A stretch of 64,000 nucleotides of DNA from Rheum nobile. Lineage: Eukaryota > Streptophyta > Magnoliopsida > Caryophyllales > Polygonaceae. The position numbers and the translations under genes are program-made. The notes below the pieces were generated by a model that was not told the DNA's origin, ran no database searches, and saw only the letters and a list, made by a program, of their open reading frames with translations. Below, piece after piece: positions 20,982 to 31,559 of the stretch (the stretch's first letter is position 1; the number at the start of each line of letters is the position of its first letter). The stretch lies in the NCBI GenBank assembly GCA_027886185.1, contig WOAB01000719.1, positions 2,666,001-2,730,000 on the forward strand, given 5' to 3'.

Positions 20982-23900
20982 CTAGGTAAGTATGTCAGGT
21001 CGCCCATGATATGCTCGCTCCTCTACATAATTCTTGAACCTATCCTTGAAGCGCTCATGACTATCCCATCCATCAACACTTGGATCCTTGTAAATGCGCC
21101 ACTGTCTTGGAGGCGGTGGAATGGGACAATGGTCATTAACAAGCCAAATCTGTACACGTAAACAATACAGTTACTAAAAAAATTATGAAAGAATAAGTAA
21201 ATACGAGAGAGTAGGACTCCACGTACTGGTACGTAATGGTCTCTCCTGCCTACATGTGCTATCGCATAAACCTTTGTCGGAGGCTCGGCACCCGGGGGGG
21301 CCCACAATGGAAGACATGTGTGCGGTCCGAACCATGATAAGACAACAACAGCCACTTGGTGTTCCGTTGAAAACGCCAACCCAGTAATAGGCATTATACA
21401 CCAGAAGTTTGCCGTGCACGGTGAAGGAATATAATTCAATTTCCTAACAAATTCTTCCAACGTCAACGCTTCCTCCGCAAGAATCGCTACGTAGTTCGCT
21501 TCATGTGCCTAGACGTGCTTCGAAAGCCCTAACCGGACATCAATGTACTCGTCTTCTTGGCGACACAGCAAAACGGCAAGAGAACGGAACCCACAATGAC
21601 CATCACCTTTGACATTTTGAACTCCAGAAATGTAGGCGAGCATGAAATGATCAATATTCTCGTGCCCCAGTTGAAGCCAAGATACTTGACCGGCTTGTTT
21701 GAACCCGACTTGGACTTGGTTGAAGCAGATTTCGGCTTTGCAGGTTTAGTGGCACTCCCCTTTGCTGTTGAAACTCCACTGTGAGGTCGTCCGCTAGAAG
21801 GGCATCCTTTCGATCCTGGGGATCCAACGGACGATTTCACATTGGTCGTCTCTTTCTCTGCAGGCTCATCCTCCTCATCCACTCCCAGCTCCTCATCCTC
21901 CATCTTCATCTTCTGCTTCTCCTTCTTCATGTTTGCATCCACATGCTCGTCCCAACACATTTTCCTCTTTGTACCGGTCTTTCTCGCATTCATCCTAGGC
22001 CTCCCCTTCTCGGTCTCACCACGTGGCGGGTCTTGAATATCGCACGATGTAGGGTCCTTTGACTCACGCCACTTTTCCGCCATCTTCTTCAAATCAAATC
22101 CCTCAACTGTCCCACATAAGTACTCTTCAACGAAGTCATCCACCGTGACATTGTCCGCTGTCAGTGAAACACCATCATCGACATCAAGATCCTTAGCATC
22201 CACCCCTTCCCATCGGATCTGCTTCCAGAAAATATCAACCTCTTCAGGCACTAACGGATAACCCGTCTCCACGTAGACCTTAATTGTGTGTGGGCAAAGC
22301 AGCCCCAGTGTGGACCTCCACCAAAAATCAGCACATTTGTTCCCAATTTTCCCCTCCTTTGCTAACACAGCTTGGGCATACAACATCCTCAGGCATTTTT
22401 CAGAGCACTTTTCAAGGATGCGCTTGAAGAACACCTTAACCCACTCAGGGCCTTTCACTATCTCCATGGGAAAGGCAGTGCAGTTCTTGGTCATCTCATA
22501 TCGGATCTTCCGATGCTGATCAACAAACATGTTGTCGATGTGCTGCACAAGTGTGTCGAACCCTCCGACGGATGTCTCAATCATGTCCTTAAGCATAGAG
22601 TGCTGACCCTCAACCCTGAAAATAATATATTCGTATACAATTAACTAAATAAATTTTATAACCCAATTTGATTGCAAATGTTTGTATGAAAGTTACCTGT
22701 TTGATGTTCTTGTGGCAAAATGGAGAACATCATCACACCATGCCGTAACCAGCTTCTTCTTATGCTCATTAAACCAAGTTTGCTCCACATATCGCACCAA
22801 GCCTTCACTCCATATCCCCTTAAAGTGAGCAAGCCGCTCTCTGTACTCCTCCTTTGTGTGAGACCTCATCACCCGACGAACACTTCCCGAGAATTTCTTC
22901 TCGTCAATCTTCATCGTCTTAGCATATGCCTTCACATTACGGTCTACATGGACCTGACACAAGTGATGACGAACCTTCGGAAACACCAGTTTGGCAGCCT
23001 TGATCAGTCCTAGCTCTCGATCAGACATGATACATACGGGATTTTTCTCCCCGTACAACCACTTCAATCGTCTCAGCGCCCATGCATAGTGGTTTGTCGT
23101 CTCCCTTTCCATGAACACAAGAGCAATGCAATATGTGTAGTTGGTGTAAGTAAACCCAACAATCTGGAACAGAGGCATACCGTACCTATAAATGCAACAC
23201 AAAAAAATATTAAAACCCGTAGAAAATACCATTATCTACACATAATACAAAAAAGACTAAGGTTTACCTGTTGGTTTTGTAGGTCGAATCCATAATGACG
23301 ACATTAGGAAACATGCACAACAAATGTCGAGCGTCTGGATGAGAAATAAACAAGCACGCCAAAACCTCATTCCCATCTTCCCTCGTCTTAGTAGCAGTGT
23401 CCAACAAATAGCCTTTCTCATTCAAAAATCCCAATGACCATTGTGTCACATTCAGATTGCCCAGGGATTTCAACCTCTCCTTAGCCCTAACAGTGTACAC
23501 CTGATTCCTCGAACTCGTTGCACTCGAATATTCATTCCTAAGCTGTGTAGAAATAACCTTGGGTCTTGCACCCGCCGCAGTATCAATCATCACTTTCCTA
23601 CGCTGCTCCTTCGTAAGTCGGGTAGCAAATGCATGGCCGGTCAAGGTGGTAGAAAGCATATGGTTATGGGATCCACTAACAACCGATAAGGTCCACCCAG
23701 GATCTCTAATAACATTTCCTTCCCTAAAAGTACCATGCAGCAAAAAGGGACAACCCTTCTTTTTTGACCTAGTTTTATTCACTCGTATCAGGCTGACCTT
23801 TATACCATCGACTACCACCTTCTTCTTGCCGGACCTAGGTAACCCGGATCTCTCATAGTGAAGTATAATCTTTTTAGGATTTGATGATTTAGTAGTGATC

Positions 23901-24310
23901 ACCATAAAAAGACTAAAACCTACCCTTTGTACCCAATCTCTCAATCCTTCCTTACTAGGAAATATCTCAGTAGTAGTAAAATGGGATGAGAAGTCGATAG
24001 CTATAAATCCATCATCACTAGAATCACCCTATTTATATACAAAAATTACCACATTAGAGACTAATTAATAATTAAATTTCTAAAAACTAATATCAACAAA
24101 TTAAATATTATTTCAAAACAGTTTAATATTTCAAAGACTAAGTACATTTAAGATCTAATTATTTTATACAGTAAAAATTACAATATTACATACCTTGAAG
24201 TACTCGGGAGAAATTGGCGCCTGCAAATCACCCTCATCATCTACAGATGTGTTAGCGCTCGAAGAGGACTCCGACAATCCCCTCCAACCAGAACCGCTTG
24301 ACGACGACAT
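20982..24310 (-). CDS. MULE transposase fused to an OTU-like cysteine protease domain (C-terminal part disrupted)
   Basis: Exons inferred on the minus strand: 24310-24194, 24028-23268, 23185-22697, 22615-21227, 21149-20982. A Ser/acidic N-terminus leads into a FAR1-like DNA-binding region (TTEIFPSKEGLRDWVQRVGF; PFLLHGTFREG; GSHNHML). The DDE core follows: first Asp in VVIMDSTYKTN, second Asp in CIMSDRELGL with the HHLCQVHVDRNV motif, Glu in VEGQHSMLK. A partial SWIM-type motif is TLGLLCPHTIK, then a Lys/Glu/Ser-rich linker. The C-terminal OTU-like domain has GDGHCGFRSLA (Asp and nucleophile Cys) and the His in RRDHYVPI. OTU proteases cleave ubiquitin-type conjugates, and OTU-MULE fusions are known in plants. 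A frame change near 21690-21720 and a TAG at 21509-21511 separate the two halves, so a transposase without active OTU domain is expected. Confidence 0.82.
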
Positions 24311-24364
24311 TTATTATGAAAATGAGTTTCTAGATTTGGATACAATACAATACCACCATCCCTA

Positions 24365-24373
24365 ATTTATATA
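24365..24373 (-). promoter_or_regulatory. TATA box of the MULE transposase gene
   Basis: The minus strand reads TATATAAAT here, about 55 bases upstream of the ATG at 24310 and 18 bases inside the right dyad array. Confidence 0.65.
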
Positions 24374-24390
24374 GTCGGCTACACCTGTAT

Positions 24391-24709
24391 TGGGCGGCCC
24401 TACGTGCAGCCCACATCGACCGTTGGGAGTGAAACGTAAACTCACTGGGCGGCACCACGTGCCGAACATGAACCCTGGACGGCAGGAAGTGCCGCCTATG
24501 AACCCTGTCCCCCCAAAAAACCCGGTTCACTGACCCAGTTTCTTGGGCGGCATGAAATGCCGCCCACAACCCCGGTTTCAATGAACCGGTTTTTAAAAAC
24601 ACATTTTTATTTATTTCAAAAAAAAATCCCTAAACTGAACCCATCATGGGCGGCTCGTAGAGCCGCCCATGGAACTCGGGTTTTCTCGGCGGCATGTCGT
24701 GCCGCCCAT
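24391..24709. promoter_or_regulatory. Right dyad array (six palindromes)
   Basis: Palindromes lie at about 24391, 24446, 24475, 24544, 24647 and 24686, for example TGGGCGGCATGAAATGCCGC at 24547. The central bases differ between copies but remain self-complementary with the arms. They occupy the space between the right terminal repeat and the transposase TATA box, mirroring the left array. Confidence 0.78.
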
Positions 24710-24749
24710 GGGGAAGTGCGTGGCTAAAAAAAAGCGACTGCGCGGTTTT
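24705..24749 (-). repeat. MULE right terminal inverted repeat
   Basis: Read inverted it begins AAAACCGCGCAGTCG, then a run of eight T, AGCCACGCACTTCC, and it pairs with 14705-14749. Confidence 0.85.
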
Positions 24750-24984
24750 GCGCCGGATTTAAATGGGCAAAAAAATTGGAAAAATTCAAACGATTAAATT
24801 TTAAATGAAAAAATGCATATTTGTAGGGGGAAATCAAGGAGCATGAACATGTACACTTTTATGGACCGGTTGCTAGACATCAACTATAAAAGTTATACAC
24901 GTATTTTTTGAAGGAAACTCAAGGAGCACGTGTGTGTGCACTTAGTTGTGTCCCAAGTTCATGAACATGCGGATCGGGTTCATG

Positions 24985-25900
24985 TGTAGGAACGCATAAA
25001 TGAAACGTAAACTGCAAGAGTTAAGCGCACAAGAATTACAGGAAATAATACCGAACAACGATCGGAAGCAGAGTCGAGAAGGAGATCTCTTTCCTTAATT
25101 CTGAAAACGCCCCGTATTGCGACGGTTTGATGGCGTTCCGAATCCCAGGATACAACTGCTTGAACGACTTCGGACTTGCGCAACCAAAAGACCGAAGGCT
25201 ACGAACCACTCTGTGGAGTACTCTCAGACTCGATATTTTCGGGAAAACAGAGAGAAGGAAGAGGAGATTGCTGGTGTCAATGTGTCTTCGAATGAGTGGC
25301 ATACCGCTCTTATATAGAGCTTCGGAAGTAGAGGAGAGCGTTGCAGATCTTCTGTATTAGTGGAGGAGATCTCTGCATTAACGGTGCAGATCTTTTGGTA
25401 TTCATGGCGGGAGATTTGGTCTGCAGCCCATATCTCTCCATGTACCAGATCAAGGCCCACTAATGGGCTTCCGGTTTGGCCCAAAAAGATAGGTGACAAG
25501 CCCAAGCCCAAGCCCGGGCCCGACCCGACCCGACTCGGCTCGGCGCGCGTGTGGGCTTGATGAGCTAGGTCCTCTTCCCATTGAAAATGGGTAATGACCC
25601 AAGGCCACAACCTTGAGTCCATTTCTCCTCTATATATGGTGGTATTCCTACCTCCAATTTTCCAATGTGGGACAAGAGTTTATCCCCCACATTTTCCAAG
25701 TTTTGCACTTCATGCAAGCTACTTTGGGCCTCCATTTCTCATTCAAACGGAAATCATTTTCGTCGTATGAGTACATTACGAGAATGTGCTCGCGTAGAGG
25801 AAGCCAATGCTTCCACTTTCCGGTGTTGACAATGGCCAGAGCCCACCGGAATTGTGCCCGGAAAAGTGTCCGGCGCCACATATAAAAATGAGTTCCAAGG
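24985..25900 (-). mobile_element. Probable LTR (solo or fragment) of a Ty1-copia-like element
   Basis: On the minus strand the order is: a GTGGGGGATAAACTC / ATGTGGGACAAGAG-type segment near 25670, a GC-rich stretch at 25500-25550, a TATA box (CTATATAAGAG) at about 25308-25318, and a transcript-like leader down to about 24985. This layout is familiar from plant copia LTRs. I could not define TG...CA ends or a target duplication, and no coding region adjoins it. It abuts the 3' end of the LINE. Confidence 0.4.
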
Positions 25901-25959
25901 TGACGTCGGGATCGCTGCAAGCTAATTGAACAGTAGAGTCTGAACATAAAAGATGACGT

Positions 25960-26498
25960 CGGGATCGCTGCAACAGCTCTCGTGTTGGATGAGTTGATAA
26001 ATAATTCGTAATTGTGCTGCGAAGGATGATCGGAGAGATGTTTGAAGTTGCCAGAAAATCTGCTGCTCTGTTGGACTCTCTATAGCAGTGGTGAACCTGA
26101 AAGTCTTCCAAACCACGTAACAGGGATTGAATTTCCGTAATTATAGGAGATATCTCCCATGGAATTTTCCAAATGCCACAGATAGAATTAATAACAGAAA
26201 GGTTATCTCCTTCGAGGACTACTCGCCGAAAGCGGTGCGAAATAGCCTTACGAAGGCACTCAAGGGCAGCCAGAGCCTCAGCTTTCAAAGGGGAGGTGCA
26301 GAGAATCTGCCTATGGTCAAGAAAAACCACCTCCCTGTAGTGGTTACGGAAAACGTATCCAATATGTGACGAACCATTCGGTTTGACCGATGCATCAAAA
26401 TTTAGTTTTATCCAGTTCATGGACGGCCGTCGCCATCGGGAAGACATTCTTGATTGCTGTCTTTTATGGGTAGGAGGTTGTTGAGATGAGAGTGACAT
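25960..26498 (-). pseudogene. LINE RNase H-like domain (RVT_3 type)
   Basis: The frame encodes KLNFDASVKPNGSSHIGYV, PLKAEALAALECLRKA and VVLEGDNLSVIN, the three acidic motifs of the plant LINE RNase H domain. Downstream the frame runs into a short direct duplication and then non-LINE sequence. A frame break separates it from the zinc-binding region above. Confidence 0.75.
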
Positions 26499-26558
26499 AC
26501 TCCACTCTTTGTAGGAAATATAAGCAGCATTAGCAGTAGGCTGACTATGAACATGTAG

Positions 26559-27074
26559 CTATCTAAAAATGAGGGAGTTGCGGTCTTGCCAAATCTTCCA
26601 CCAGAGGAAAAGGATAGGAACAATATCTCTATTATTTGCATGAAAGAAAGCCATGTTGGACCAGAAATTGATTTTAGAGTCAAGACTATATGAATGTCCA
26701 ATGAGGTTTTGGAATAATTGTAAACATTGTGAAGTGAATGGAAAGTCAAAAAATAGATGATTAGAATCTTTTGTAGGGTAATTGCAAAGGACACAAGGTG
26801 AGGGAACCCGTGAGAAATGTCGATTGAGACGATCGGTTGTGGCTAAAGAGTCCGAAAAACATTTCCAGAGGAACGTTTTTATTTTTGGAGGAATATGTAA
26901 TTTCCAAAACCAAGTAGGGAAGGTAGGTGGGACATGCGATTGACGAGTGAACAAGCGAGCACTCTTAACAGAAAAAGTGCCATCAACTGATGGATACCAG
27001 ATAATTTTATCAGGTATGTAGAATGTGGGTATAAAGATGTTCAAAATTCTGTTGATCAAATCAGGAGGTAGCAC
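26559..27074 (-). pseudogene. LINE zf-RVT (zinc-binding, reverse-transcriptase-associated) region
   Basis: The segment WKLHIPPKIKTFLWKCFSDS followed by PCVLCNYPTKDSNHLFFDFPF is the conserved zf-RVT block between the reverse transcriptase and RNase H of plant LINEs. It is open over 171 codons but separated by stops or frameshifts from its neighbours. Confidence 0.75.
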
Positions 27075-27260
27075 CTATTGTAAAGCTCCCAAATCCCATT
27101 TTCTATCTGAAGTTATGAAACGAGAAACATTAGTATTTGGGTCATTATTACCCATAAACTGGGTGAGGGTGTAGTTAGGAATCCAGTGGTCTTTCCATAA
27201 CTTAATATGACAACCATCACCAAGCTGCCAGAATAGACATTTTCAGAAATTTTGGTAGAG

Positions 27261-27800
27261 CTACAGAAGTCTGGAGAATTGCCATGAGTCAGAAGGTTTC
27301 TTTTTATAAGAGAAAATGTGAGAAGTGCATAAATATTTTTCTGAGATAATACAAACCCAGAAGTAGTTTGGTTCCAAAATAAGTTTCCAGAGCAATTTCA
27401 TTTGCATTGCAATATTAAGATTGTGGGAGAGTTCAAGCCCAAGGCCCCCGAAACACTTGGGCTGACAAATATTCTCCCAACTAGTAAGGGGATGGTGATT
27501 TGAGGTTGAATGATTCCAAAAAAAATTCTTGTTAATTTTATCAATCTCGAGACAGGTACCTTTAGGAAGAAGAAAGCTTTGCATTAAATAATATGTTTTT
27601 GACAACAAATTAGATTGGATAAGGATACTCCGACCTGCTTGGGAGAGCGTGTTAGCTTTCCATTTCCCTAAGTTCTTTTTTATTTTTGCGATCGCGTCAA
27701 AGAACATTTGTTTTTTAACTCTCCCCCTAATAATAGGTATTCCAAGGTATTTTTCCATTGATCGAGTAACCTGCAAATTTAAATTGCTTGCAAGTAACAT
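27261..27800 (-). pseudogene. LINE reverse transcriptase, C-terminal (thumb) part
   Basis: VTRSMEKYLGIPIIRGRV, LSQAGRSILIQS and SWENICQPKCFGGLGLE are standard plant LINE motifs that follow the FADD box. One stop at the end of the preceding frame separates the two parts. Confidence 0.78.
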
Positions 27801-27830
27801 GGATCGTTGTCTGGGAACATTGATGGAGGT

Positions 27831-29196
27831 CTAGAAGCTCCTTTTATGATAATTAATACAGAGACCGGACTTTAGGCTGAAGTCATCAAGAATAGACTTA
27901 ATGAATAGCATATTCTCGTGACTTGCATTTGCAAAAAATAATGTGTCATCAGCAAAGTTTAAGAAAGGGATGCATGTCGCATGTTTCATAATTTGTATCC
28001 CAACCCTTTGCTGCGGCGATCGAGATTCTTGAATGAGTGTGCGAGCTAGAAATTCCATTGCAAGAATAAAGATGAATGGAGCAATGGGGTCTCCTTGGCG
28101 CAGACCACATTGGGGGCGGAAAACATATCCTGGTTCATTATTGACAAGGACGGAGGAAGAAGTACTAGTGATACAAGTCATAATTCGATCAACCCACCAT
28201 TCTGAAAATCCAAATTTGAGAAGAATATGGTTGATGAAATTCCAATTGAGTTTGTCGTATGCCTTTTCCATATCTAGCTTGAGGGCCATCCAACCGATTT
28301 TGCCCTTTTTCTTTTTATGAAAAGAGTGGAAAATTCCATGAGAAATTAAAATGTTATCCTGAATGAGTCGACCAGGAACGAACGCACCTTGAAGAGGACT
28401 GATTAGTTTGTGAAGAAGAGGTGATAGTCGATTAGACATAAGTTTGGTTATGATTTTATAGGACGTATTACAGAGACTGATAGTCCTATAGTGGTTGATT
28501 GTGCTGGGGTTATCTACTTTAGGAATTAGTGTAATGAAGGATTGTGCGCAATCGTGAAGTAATTGTCCTGAGTGGAAGAAATATTGAATAGCAGAGATTA
28601 TCGAGCCTCCTACTTTAGGCCAGAATTTTTGGTAGAATTCCGCTGTAAATCCATTAGGTCCTGGCGTCTTGTTCGTTGGCAAGTTGAAAACAATATTCTT
28701 GATTTTTGTGGTAGTTGGTGGTTGGCGAAGTTGGTAGTTGTCATACTGAGAGATTAAAGAAGGTATAATGGAGAAGTCTGTGTCTAGGAAGGAAACAGAA
28801 TGAGAAGGTTTAAAGCAAACAACTAATTCATCTGTAATTGTGTTTCGAATTAGTAGGTCATCAAAAAGGATAGCTCCTGCTTGGGAAGTAAAAGAAGTTA
28901 TTTTTTCTTTGTAGGTTCTAACTTTGGCAATGGTCTGAAAGTATTTCGTATTCATATATGCATTAAGGTTATGTCGTACTTTAGCACGCTGTTTCCAGTA
29001 CTCATTTTGGAAATGGAGAAGTTTGTTATATTTAAGGAGATGAGTGTCATACAGCTGTTGTAGTCGAACATCTGTAAGATTATGGAGAAGTTGGATTTGA
29101 AGGTGAGATAATTTTTCCTGTGTGAGCTTGAGCTGGGTAAGTGTATTGCCAATACTGTGACGCTTCCATGATTTCGCGTACGATTTAAGTAGTTTT
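27831..29196 (-). pseudogene. LINE reverse transcriptase core
   Basis: Motifs occur in order: NKTPGPNGFTAEFYQKFW, SFITLIPKVDNP, HYRTISLCNTSYKIITKLMS, LDMEKAYDKLNW, GLRQGDPIAPFIFILAMEFL and the catalytic FADDTLFF. The 5' side is cut at 29196 by element A, and the frame resumes at 39034 in the endonuclease piece. It is open over about 455 codons, so decay is limited in this part. Confidence 0.88.
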
Positions 29197-30977
29197 TGTA
29201 ACACCCCCAAATTTTCCTTTGAAAGTATTACCGCCAGTGACCTCAGAATACACTCTCGGGGTCACCCAAGGCTTACCATTTTTATAACAAACAATATAAC
29301 ATTGGAAACTTTATTAAATATTATAAAAGTCACCCAAATAACATTTGAACCAACGTCATAGTTTTACAACTATCAACAAACCAAATACAACCCAAATACA
29401 GAATTGTTTAATACAGCGGAAGTCTTGAAAATTAATAAACGCCATGAATGGGTTTTGATTTGAGTGATCTCACGCCTAGGATCTTCAACCTTGGAAAAAC
29501 TCTTAAATTACCATATGCCTTTATCATCGAATTCTGGCCTTCACAGAAAGGGAAGTTTACCTGATGTGTCGTATGAGACGGATGACACCAGCCAACCATG
29601 CAAAAAAAAATAACCGGTTGGTTAGTCTAATGAAAGACTATGCAAGGGTACAAATAAAGAGGTTCTAAGTAGTCGTGTTAGGTTACACCCATCGCTTCTC
29701 GAATAATAGCCGATGACGACAGTGAACCTCAACACTTCTACAGAAACATAAGAAAAGGAATGATCAAGAGAAGACTCCAAAGGAATTGAGTCTTATGGGA
29801 AACGTATGAAGAGAAGACTCCAAAGAAGTTGAGTCTTATGGGAACGTATGACAAGTGTTTGGGAATGTTTATAGTTTTCACACAAGCTTTTAAAAACGAC
29901 TTGATTATTTGGGTCCACGACCAACCTCACCGCGTAATGCGAATCCAGATTGGAAAGAAGACTTACTCTAACCAAAGTCCGGGCGAGTTCCAAGTTGTAC
30001 TTCTCGCCCGAAGGTTCATTAATTATGTGCATACCGCACTTATCTTATTTAGTTACAAAACGTATATTCACGTTAAAGCTTTTAATATATATCATCTCGA
30101 CACGAGAGATATCTTTGGGAATTAATCCCGATTGTTGGCACCAGCTGTGTGCACCTACCCTGAATAAGGGTACAGTCCAGACCAGATAGTACTAGGGCAA
30201 AGTCCTCCTAATACCAGTTATAAAGAAACGACTAGACCTCGCAAGGTACATAGTGTTCCTACGAATACTCGTTCTAACTACACATGTAAGTTCATACATA
30301 AATCCACACCAATACCATCATGGTAATATCATGTATAATAGCGTTGTTTTTAGCAATATATACAACCTATTATAGAATCATATTGTAACACATTATTTAT
30401 TAGAATCTGTTCCCAAGCGAAAACAACACTTCATTCCAATTTAATTAACAATCAAGTAATTGATAACTAAAGGAAATATGGAATGATAAGCAAGAGCGAA
30501 CCGCCACTTGCCTTAATCTAGACGAATCGAAGATGTCGGGTTCTGAGATCTGGGACTGGAATCTGAGTACGGATTCCTACGACGACGATGAAATAAATGA
30601 TGAAACCCTAAGTTAGATTCGATATGAACGGAACGAGGGTTTATAAACGATACGAACGAAAGGAAACAAGCCTAAGCCACGGCTGTGGTTTCCCAAGCCA
30701 CGATCGCGCTTGCTAGGGCAAGCCGCGGTCGCGGTTTGCACATCCGCGGTCGCGGAATTCTGGGCAGAGCCGCGGTCGCAGAATTCATCCCCGCGGTCGC
30801 GGTTCTCCCTTCCGACGACGGCTTTGGAGGCGATCGAGCTTACCAAACGACGACGATGACGACAATTACTTCACCACCGCAAACACCACCACTTCGAGGC
30901 TTCCCAAGGCACCTCCGGTGACCACCACAACTCCGGCGATGCTCCGACGAACGCAAGAACTCCGGCGAAGACACTAA

Positions 30978-31043
<66 letters not shown>

Positions 31044-31481
31044 ATGGCTGTGGATGAAGATTTGAGCTGCCCCCGACCTCCTTTTATAGGGGAAGAAGAG
31101 CTCAACGACGGGGCACTCCAATCGATCGACATCCCTCCTAGGCGAAACGTCGACACACGAACCGGCGAAACGTGAAAAGAAATGAAGACGAAGGCGAACA
31201 GTGTTTCCGCGGTCGCGGAAGCACAGCCGCGGTCGCGGTTTGCTTTTGGGCGAATCCGCGGTCGCGGAACTGTCGTGATCGCGTCTTTTAGCCTTTGGTC
31301 ACGGGTCTCGTTCAAGGGCATGCTAAGTTCTATTATTTTTAGCACTCCCAAATACTTTATGACCCAAAATCTTTACTAAACGTATATTATTACGTTCAAG
31401 ATATTATTACAGAGGTTACAAAAATTTCCCATCATGTCTTTCTTACAAAACGACAGTTCGGGACTTTTAGGGGTTATTAAA
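29197..31481 (-). repeat. 3' LTR of element A (2285 bp)
   Basis: Bounded by TGTAACACCCCC and ...GGGTTATTAAA, where the expected last dinucleotide CA has become AA. It contains CpG-rich phrase clusters (CCGCGGTCGCGG and variants) at 30673-30807 and 31207-31285 and a (GA)n microsatellite at 30982-31040. It is collinear with 3614-5370 and with 38455-39033. Confidence 0.88.
30982..31040 (+). repeat. (GA)n microsatellite in LTR A
   Basis: About 29 uninterrupted GA units. The other LTR copy has a shorter tract at 38550-38589, so the repeat length has changed since insertion. Confidence 0.95.
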
Positions 31482-31484
31482 ATA

Positions 31485-31499
31485 CCCCCCCCCCCCCCC
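31485..31499 (-). other. Probable polypurine tract of element A
   Basis: A run of 15 C on the plus strand, hence G on the element strand, lies immediately upstream (element sense) of the 3' LTR. This is the position required for plus-strand priming. Confidence 0.7.
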
Positions 31500-31559
31500 T
31501 TAAAAAAAAGTTTTGATCCCGAAACTAGGCCGAAAATAACTCGGGAAAACAACTAAGCA

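Larger units (their letters stand above)
14698..24754. mobile_element. Large Mutator-like element (MULE, about 10 kb) with three genes
   Basis: Terminal inverted repeats match across roughly 45 bp: ACCGCACAGTCG then a T-run and AGCC.CGCACTTCC on the left, and ACCGCGCAGTCG with the same T-run and motif inverted on the right. Inside are a PMD gene (15161-18600, +), a small gene (20297-20755, +) and a MULE transposase with an OTU-like domain (20982-24310, -). Dyad arrays sit at both ends and upstream of the small gene. No convincing 9-bp target duplication was found, so the exact ends are uncertain by a few bases. It lies just upstream of the ARF gene. Confidence 0.85.

Noticed and set aside
14744..24709. 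Dyad arrays considered as a CRISPR-like array
   Set aside because: Eukaryotic context, palindromes with variable centres, no constant-length spacers and no associated genes.
14689..24765. Nine-base target duplication for the MULE (agaatatgg versus tttaaatgg and shifted alternatives)
   Set aside because: Only about five of nine bases agree and the alignment depends on the chosen end, so I do not claim a duplication.
30840..31351. Minus-strand frames with long Ser-Leu repeats
   Set aside because: These translate the (GA)n microsatellite in the LTR.
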